64,000 nucleotides of DNA from Haloarcula laminariae. Its GTDB lineage: Archaea > Halobacteriota > Halobacteria > Halobacteriales > Haloarculaceae. The DNA lies in contig NZ_JAMZFY010000001.1 of NCBI RefSeq assembly GCF_025457605.1, forward strand, positions 1,860,001-1,924,000. The letters run 5' to 3'. Position 1 is the first letter of the stretch. Each line of letters opens with the position of its first letter. Both the position numbers and the translations under genes were made by a program. Below, in pieces: positions 59,730 to 64,000 of this stretch. Below the pieces are notes generated by a model that saw only the letters and a program-made list of their open reading frames with translations, was not told the origin of the DNA and searched no databases.

Positions 59730-60568
59730 CAGACGACCAGCCCCCGTTCGAGCGCGACGAACAGCGCGCCGGCGACCAGGTCGGCCGTCGTCCCCGGGTT
59801 GATGTCGCGCTCGACCAGCTCGTCGGCCAGCGCCGCGGCGTCTTCGTCGCCGTCCAGCACCGCCCGTGCCCGGCGCTGTACCTCGGCCGCCGCGTCGGAC
59901 CCGTTGCGCGTCACGACGAAGGTGTCGACCTCCTCGGCCAGCAGCCTGACGAACGCCCGCGAGGCGCTGTCGGTGACTGGCCCGTCGTCGGCCAATATCC
60001 ACTCCGCGGCGTCGAAGACGCGTCCGAACTCGCCGACCCACTCGGCGGCGACGCCGTCCACGTCGGCGCTCCGGGTCATGACGTCGAACAGCGTGAGCCC
60101 GCGTTCCTCCAGGGTCGGAACCGCCTCGCTCCCGCGGCGCACGTCCAGGGGCTCCATGCCGTCGGGCGGGTCGTCGACGGCCACATCGACGTACTCGAAG
60201 GCCCGGTAGAAGTCGGCGGCGTCGGCGACGGTGGTGTCACGGACTACTGTATCCGCGCCAGAGGGCGTCAGGTCCCCGTCGCTGGCGGCGGCCACCAGCG
60301 GGGAAAGCATGAGCAGGGCGCCGAACTGCGTGTTCCCGGCCGACTGGTCGGCCATCCCGGCGACGGCCCGCTCGAAGGCCCGGCCCACGGGCTCGCCGTC
60401 AGCCGCCAGCGCCAGCCCGGGTCGGGCGCCGACCGCGCCGGCCATGAAGTGTTCGAACCGGAGGTCGTCGAAGTCCCGCCGTCGGTCGACGTTGCCGGGT
60501 TTCGGCGTCCCGGCGACCTCCAGCAAGAGCGCGAGCTCGGCGTTCTGGGTCGCTGTACGGTCGCTCAT
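59729..60568 (-). CDS. CitG-like triphosphoribosyl-dephospho-CoA synthase family protein
   Basis: 279 residues, all helical in look. Motifs EVAGTPKPGNVDRRRDFDDL (PKPGxV, about residue 15), MADQSAGNTQFGALLMLSPL (about 75) and VEWILADDGP-type segments define the CitG/MdcB/COG1767 family. The bacterial enzymes make the prosthetic-group precursor of citrate or malonate lyases, but neither lyase is expected here. In archaea the family has been linked by gene context to pterin/C1 cofactor genes, not to lyases. Its place directly behind cofD and a Dus-like gene supports a cofactor role here. The exact reaction is unknown. Confidence 0.82.
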   Translation of the reverse strand: MSDRTATQNAELALLLEVAGTPKPGNVDRRRDFDDLRFEHFMAGAVGARPGLALAADGEPVGRAFERAVAGMADQSAGNTQFGALLMLSPLVAAASDGDLTPSGADTVVRDTTVADAADFYRAFEYVDVAVDDPPDGMEPLDVRRGSEAVPTLEERGLTLFDVMTRSADVDGVAAEWVGEFGRVFDAAEWILADDGPVTDSASRAFVRLLAEEVDTFVVTRNGSDAAAEVQRRARAVLDGDEDAAALADELVERDINPGTTADLVAGALFVALERGLVV

Positions 60569-61311
60569 CCGGTGACCTCCTGGCTGAACCAGTCGTTGGC
60601 CGCCTCGCGGACCGCCGCCAGCACCTCGGGGTCGTCGCTCGGCCGGCCGACGCTCACGGCGTCGGCGCCGTACTCGAAGTACTCCGCGGCCGTCGCTCGG
60701 CCGCGGACGCCGTTGTTCGCGATGACGAACAGGTCGGTCGCGTCGGCGATGTCGGCGACGACGGGTTCCGAGTCCATCGCGTCGACGTGGACCGCGTCGG
60801 CGCCGGCGTCCTCGATGCGGCGGGCGAGGTCTGGAAGGGCGACGCCGTCGACCTCGGCCCGGACCTTCACCGAGACGGCGGCCCCGGCGTCGGCGGCGGT
60901 CCGGACCTGCCGGGCCAGCGCGTCGGGGTCCCGCAGCAGCGTCTCACCGGCGCCGGCGGCACACATCTCCGCCTGTCGGCAGTGGGCGTTCAGTTCGAGG
61001 ACAGCGCCGCGGTCGCGACAGACCGCGGCCGCCCGTTCGACGGGACCGAGCGTGGCGCTTCGGACGTTGAACGCCGCCTGGAGTGGCGCATCGGCCAGCG
61101 CGCCGAGCTGTGTGTCGACGAACGCAATCGGGTCCTCGGGGAGGAACTCCGAGCGGTCCCGGTCGGTCATCTCCCGGGCGGCTTCACGCGTGGCCTCGTC
61201 CAGCGCGATGCCGCCCAGGAAGGCACAGCCGACGTGGTCGGTGACGGCCCGCGCCCAGTCGGCGTCGGCCTCGCCGCTGAGACTCGCCAGGGCGACCCGC
61301 GGGCGGAACAT
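60565..61311 (-). CDS. tRNA-dihydrouridine synthase-like TIM-barrel protein
   Basis: 248 residues, shorter than true Dus enzymes (about 310-350). VALASLSGEADADWARAVTD opens a TIM barrel. LELNAHCRQAEMCAAGAGET has the Cys/Gln loop where Dus enzymes carry the catalytic Cys (here C in NAHCRQ). VSVKVRAEVDGVALPDLARR and FVIANNGVRGRATAAEYFEY with GADAVSVGRP are FMN-binding strands. The C-terminal tRNA-binding helical domain is missing. So the protein may reduce a small molecule rather than tRNA, in line with its cofD operon. Start overlaps the cofD stop by one base. Confidence 0.8.
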   Translation of the reverse strand: MFRPRVALASLSGEADADWARAVTDHVGCAFLGGIALDEATREAAREMTDRDRSEFLPEDPIAFVDTQLGALADAPLQAAFNVRSATLGPVERAAAVCRDRGAVLELNAHCRQAEMCAAGAGETLLRDPDALARQVRTAADAGAAVSVKVRAEVDGVALPDLARRIEDAGADAVHVDAMDSEPVVADIADATDLFVIANNGVRGRATAAEYFEYGADAVSVGRPSDDPEVLAAVREAANDWFSQEVTG

Positions 61312-62303
61312 CAGGCCACCTCCGCGAGCGCGTCTGCCACGGCACGGGCAACTCTGTCCGAATCGGCCTCGGTGTCCAGCGCCGTGTCAGTCCGTACGAC
61401 CGGGCGGTCGAGCTCGGTCCCGTCGTCGCTGTCGAGGACGAACGCGTCGGCGAAGGGGTAGGCTTCGGCGACGCCCGTCGTACTCGGGTCCCGCCCGACG
61501 CCGGCCATCAGGTCGGCGGCGGGGCCGGAGAACACCCGGTCCTCGACGAATGGGGAGACTGCGACCACTGGCGTGTCGGCCAGCGCCTCGCGGATACCGC
61601 CGACGGCGAGCATCGGCCCGAGCGAGGTGACGGGGTTCGACGGGCCGACGACGACGGGGTCGTCGAGGGCGTCGAGGACGGCCGGTGTCGCAGCCGCCCG
61701 GTCGCCGCCCCGGAACTCGACGTCCTGGACGGGCGGTTCGCCGTTCCGGCCGACCCACCACTCCTGGAAGTGCATCGGTCCCTTCGGCGTGTGAATCATC
61801 GTCGCCACGGGGTCGTCGCTCATCGGCAGGAGTTCCCGCTCCAGTCCGAACGCGTCGGCCAGCCGCCGGGTCGCCTCGGTCAGGGAGCGGCCGGCGTCGA
61901 GCAGCGAGGTGCGCGTGATGTGGACCGCGCGGTCCCGGTCTCCGATGTGCATGAACTCCCCGACGCCGGAGAAGCGCCGGTGGCGGGCGATATCCCGGCC
62001 GGCGGTCTGTGCGGCCTCCGGGAGATACTGGGGGCCCGTCGGGAGGTCGGCCGCCGCCGCGAGCCGGTGGAGTTCGTCGTGCGTGGCCGCGGAGTCGTCG
62101 GCGATTCCCCACCAGGTCTCCCGGTCGAGTTCGCCGCCGTCGAGAAAGAGCATCGTGTCGAGGTCGGGACAGACGAGGTGGCCGCCGAGTTCGATATCGT
62201 CGCCGGTGTTGGCGACGACCGCCGTCCGGTCGGGCGCGAACACGTCGCCGGCGCCGGCGAGCAGCTTCGGCGTCCCGGTCCCGCCGGCGAGGAACGTAAC
62301 CAT
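61311..62303 (-). CDS. cofD: 2-phospho-L-lactate transferase CofD (coenzyme F420 synthesis)
   Basis: 330 residues from ATG 62303 ([20 protein letters not shown]). The nucleotide-binding GGTGTPKL start, [20 protein letters not shown], and [19 protein letters not shown] are conserved CofD motifs, as are [19 protein letters not shown] and [17 protein letters not shown]. The enzyme joins lactyl- or enolpyruvyl-diphosphoguanosine with the deazaflavin Fo to give (dehydro) F420-0. It heads an operon of four genes with overlapping ends. A TATA box (62327-62335) 27 nt upstream gives a leaderless start. Confidence 0.95.
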   Translation of the reverse strand: MVTFLAGGTGTPKLLAGAGDVFAPDRTAVVANTGDDIELGGHLVCPDLDTMLFLDGGELDRETWWGIADDSAATHDELHRLAAAADLPTGPQYLPEAAQTAGRDIARHRRFSGVGEFMHIGDRDRAVHITRTSLLDAGRSLTEATRRLADAFGLERELLPMSDDPVATMIHTPKGPMHFQEWWVGRNGEPPVQDVEFRGGDRAAATPAVLDALDDPVVVGPSNPVTSLGPMLAVGGIREALADTPVVAVSPFVEDRVFSGPAADLMAGVGRDPSTTGVAEAYPFADAFVLDSDDGTELDRPVVRTDTALDTEADSDRVARAVADALAEVA

Positions 62304-62326
62304 ACGCCGACGTAGGGGAGACGGGG

Positions 62327-62335
62327 AGTATAAAC
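62327..62335 (-). promoter_or_regulatory. TATA box for the cofD operon
   Basis: AGTATAAAC (GTTTATACT on the - strand), centred 27-28 nt before ATG 62303, is a clear leaderless promoter for the four-gene unit. Confidence 0.65.
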
Positions 62336-62446
62336 ATGGCCCTGCGACCGGAGTCGTATCAGCCGTCTGAGAATCACTGCTGAGAACTGCGCGGGTAGAC
62401 TCAAGACCGTCCACTCTGACCGTTGACCTGTTGGGGTCATTCCACT

Positions 62447-62977
62447 GTGAACGCACACCGATTCGCGCCCGCGGCCCCCGACGAGACGTTCGTCTACGGG
62501 GCCTGTACGCCGGGCTGGCATTCGGCCGCCGGCCGCGACGAGGCCATCGACGACTGGGTCGAGTTCATGCGAGCGGAGGGTATCGAGCGGGTCTGCTGTC
62601 TCCTGACTGGCTGCCAACTGGACGACCGTGGGGCCGTCCTCGACCACTACGCGGCGACGTTCGGCGAGGCGAACGTCCTGCACGCGCCGGTTCGTGACCA
62701 CCACCTGGTCCCCGAGTCCGTGCTGGTCGACGAGATACTCCCGTTCCTGGCCGACAGCCGGGCCGCCGAGGAGCCCGTGGTCGTCCACTGTCTGGCCGGT
62801 ATCGGCCGGACCGGGCAGGCGCTCGCCGCGTGGCTCGTCTACAACCGGGATTACGGTCCGCGGCGGGCCATCGAGACGGTCCGGGAGCAGGGGCGCGAGC
62901 CGGCCGACGCCGTCCAGGCGGGCAACGCCACCGAAGACGAACTGCTGTCGCTGTTGAGTACCGTCGCCCGCCTGTAG
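62447..62977 (+). CDS. Small tyrosine/dual-specificity phosphatase
   Basis: 176 residues from GTG 62447; an upstream TTG at 62423 would add eight residues. The phosphatase loop [20 protein letters not shown] matches HCxxGxGRT (Cys near residue 117). The general-acid Asp is in [15 protein letters not shown] (about 84). [20 protein letters not shown] is the usual next helix. It may dephosphorylate protein Tyr/Ser or a small phosphate ester; archaeal relatives include TpbA/KAP-like enzymes. It is divergent from cofD and 48 bp upstream of an HD-domain gene in the same direction. Confidence 0.88.
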   Translation: MNAHRFAPAAPDETFVYGACTPGWHSAAGRDEAIDDWVEFMRAEGIERVCCLLTGCQLDDRGAVLDHYAATFGEANVLHAPVRDHHLVPESVLVDEILPFLADSRAAEEPVVVHCLAGIGRTGQALAAWLVYNRDYGPRRAIETVREQGREPADAVQAGNATEDELLSLLSTVARL

Positions 62978-63025
62978 CCCCAGTCCGGGAGTACTGTTTT
63001 GCCCGCCGGCGGCCAACTGGGTCGT

Positions 63026-64000
63026 ATGACCACCATCAAGGACAGCGTCCACGACCACATCGCGGTCGAGGGCGTCGCCGCCGACCTGCTGGAGACCCCG
63101 CCCGTCCAGCGGCTCCGCCGGGTCAAACAGCTGGGGACGGTGACGATGGTCTACCCTTCGGCCAACCACACCCGCTTCGAACACTCCCTTGGGGTCTATC
63201 ACCTGGCCGACCGCGCGCTCTCCCACCTCGGCATCGAAGGCCGACAGGCCGAACGGGTGCGGGCGGCCGCCCTGCTGCACGACGTGGGGCACTCGCCGTA
63301 CAGCCACAACATCGAGGAGATAGTCCACCGCAAGACAGGGAAGTACCACGACGACGTCGAGGAGTTGCTCGACAGCGGCGAGGTTGCGCGCGTACTCGCG
63401 GACCACGACCTCTCGCCGTCGAAGGTCGCGGGGCTGGTCGGGGGCGACGGCGAGCTCGGGCAGCTCGTCTCGGGCGAACTCGACGTCGACCGGATGGACT
63501 ACCTGGTCCGGGACGCCCACCACACCGGCGTCCCCTACGGCACCATCGACCACGAGCGGCTGGTCCGGGAGCTTCGCTTCGTCGATGGGAGCCTGGTGCT
63601 CGACGAGGGGAACGTCCAGACGGCCGAGTCGCTGCTGCTCGCGCGGGCGCTGATGAACCCCACCGTCTACGCCCACCACGTCGCCCGCATCGCGAAGTCG
63701 ATGCTGCGCCGCGGGACCGATCGGCTGCTGGCCGAGACCGACGTAACCGCCCGGGAACTGCGGCGGTGGGACGACTGCGACCTGCTGGTGGGGCTGCGGA
63801 ACAGCGACGCCACCAGCGCGTACGCCCGGCGACTGAGCGAGCGGGACCTGTTCAAGCGGGCGGTGTGGGCCGAACGCCAGGCCGTCCCGGACGAGCTACT
63901 GGCGGCCGACCACGAGGCGGTCCGGGAGCTCGAGCGGGAGATAGCCGACGCCGCAAACGTCGCGCCGCCGGCCGTCGTCCTCGATATCCCCGACGCGCCC
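63026..64000 (+). CDS. HD-domain phosphohydrolase (dNTPase/SAMHD1-like), C-terminus cut by the window end
   Basis: 325 codons are visible and no stop occurs before 64000. TTIKDSVHDHIAVEGVAADL and VQRLRRVKQLGTVTMVYPS, then HTRFEHSLGVYHLADRAL (first metal His), AALLHDVGHSPYSHNIEEI (HD), and GELDVDRMDYLVRDAHHTGV with the second Asp form the HD site of the YwfO/dGTPase/SAMHD1 family. The bacterial relatives hydrolyse dNTPs to nucleoside and triphosphate. An antiviral or DNA-quality role is possible but untested here. It is downstream of a phosphatase in the same direction. Confidence 0.9.
   Translation, partial: MTTIKDSVHDHIAVEGVAADLLETPPVQRLRRVKQLGTVTMVYPSANHTRFEHSLGVYHLADRALSHLGIEGRQAERVRAAALLHDVGHSPYSHNIEEIVHRKTGKYHDDVEELLDSGEVARVLADHDLSPSKVAGLVGGDGELGQLVSGELDVDRMDYLVRDAHHTGVPYGTIDHERLVRELRFVDGSLVLDEGNVQTAESLLLARALMNPTVYAHHVARIAKSMLRRGTDRLLAETDVTARELRRWDDCDLLVGLRNSDATSAYARRLSERDLFKRAVWAERQAVPDELLAADHEAVRELEREIADAANVAPPAVVLDIPDAP

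Noticed and set aside
59729-60568. True citrate/malonate lyase cofactor operon
   Set aside because: No citrate or malonate lyase subunits are nearby; the CitG-like gene is in an F420-type operon instead.
1-64000. Prophage, integron, complete IS or known defence island
   Set aside because: No transposase, integrase, capsid, restriction, Cas or toxin-antitoxin pair was recognised in any frame.

Overview
The window is GC-rich DNA from a halophilic archaeon (class Halobacteria; probably Haloarculaceae-like, but the genus cannot be fixed from the sequence). The evidence is the very acidic proteins, an archaeal ribosomal/RNA-polymerase operon (S13-S4-S11-RpoD-tRNA-L18e-L13-S9-RpoN-RpoK-Eno-S2), an archaeal mevalonate branch (mevalonate kinase plus isopentenyl phosphate kinase), CDC48-type AAA ATPase, RNase J, S17e, F420 biosynthesis (CofD), archaeal TATA boxes about 27 nt upstream of leaderless starts, and many small haloarchaeal proteins of unknown function. 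No rRNA, CRISPR array, complete IS element or prophage was seen.

Layout. (1) 1-16 kb: a surface-polysaccharide / glycoprotein region. A + strand operon (1750-9381) holds four translationally coupled glycosyltransferases (two GT4 paralogues alternating with two GT2s), a Wzx-like flippase preceded by a 27-codon leader ORF, a polysaccharide deacetylase and a GNAT transferase. Around it on the - strand are a GT2 (cut by the window edge), a beta-helix-like lipoprotein, a GT-C-like membrane protein, a YdjM-like membrane protein, a large fused GT2 and a DUF1616 protein. (2) 16-35 kb: mixed chromosomal genes, mostly housekeeping or regulatory (CDC48, nitrilase, SRPBCC, small wHTH, LEA14-like protein, TPP enzyme plus aldehyde dehydrogenase, PhoU, ATP-NAD kinase-like, CinA-like, HerA-like ATPase, PAS histidine kinase, GluRS). 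It contains a small palindromic MITE-like element beside a duplicated gene end, and a large hairpin downstream of cdc48. (3) 33-53 kb: the conserved archaeal information-processing / isoprenoid block. It starts at a tRNA-Ser at 52.7 kb and runs leftwards through ribosomal and RNAP genes to eno and rpsB. It continues as RNase J, a prenyl synthase and GluRS. Between rpsB and RNase J lie a cytochrome P450, an RHH regulator, a lipoprotein and small membrane proteins, while mvk-ipk lie on the opposite strand. (4) 53-64 kb: two exported proteins, MoaA, a Mrp/NBP35 ATPase, S17e, a tightly overlapping cofD-dus-citG-DUF447 operon, a small tyrosine phosphatase and the start of an HD-domain phosphohydrolase that runs off the window.

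The points most worth following are the MITE-like element with the duplicated 3' gene end (16.6 kb), an inverted repeat sitting exactly on the P450 promoter, the hairpin-rich RNase J leader, the reversed mvk-ipk pair, and the cofD four-gene operon. I did not find a clear new defence or mobile system.
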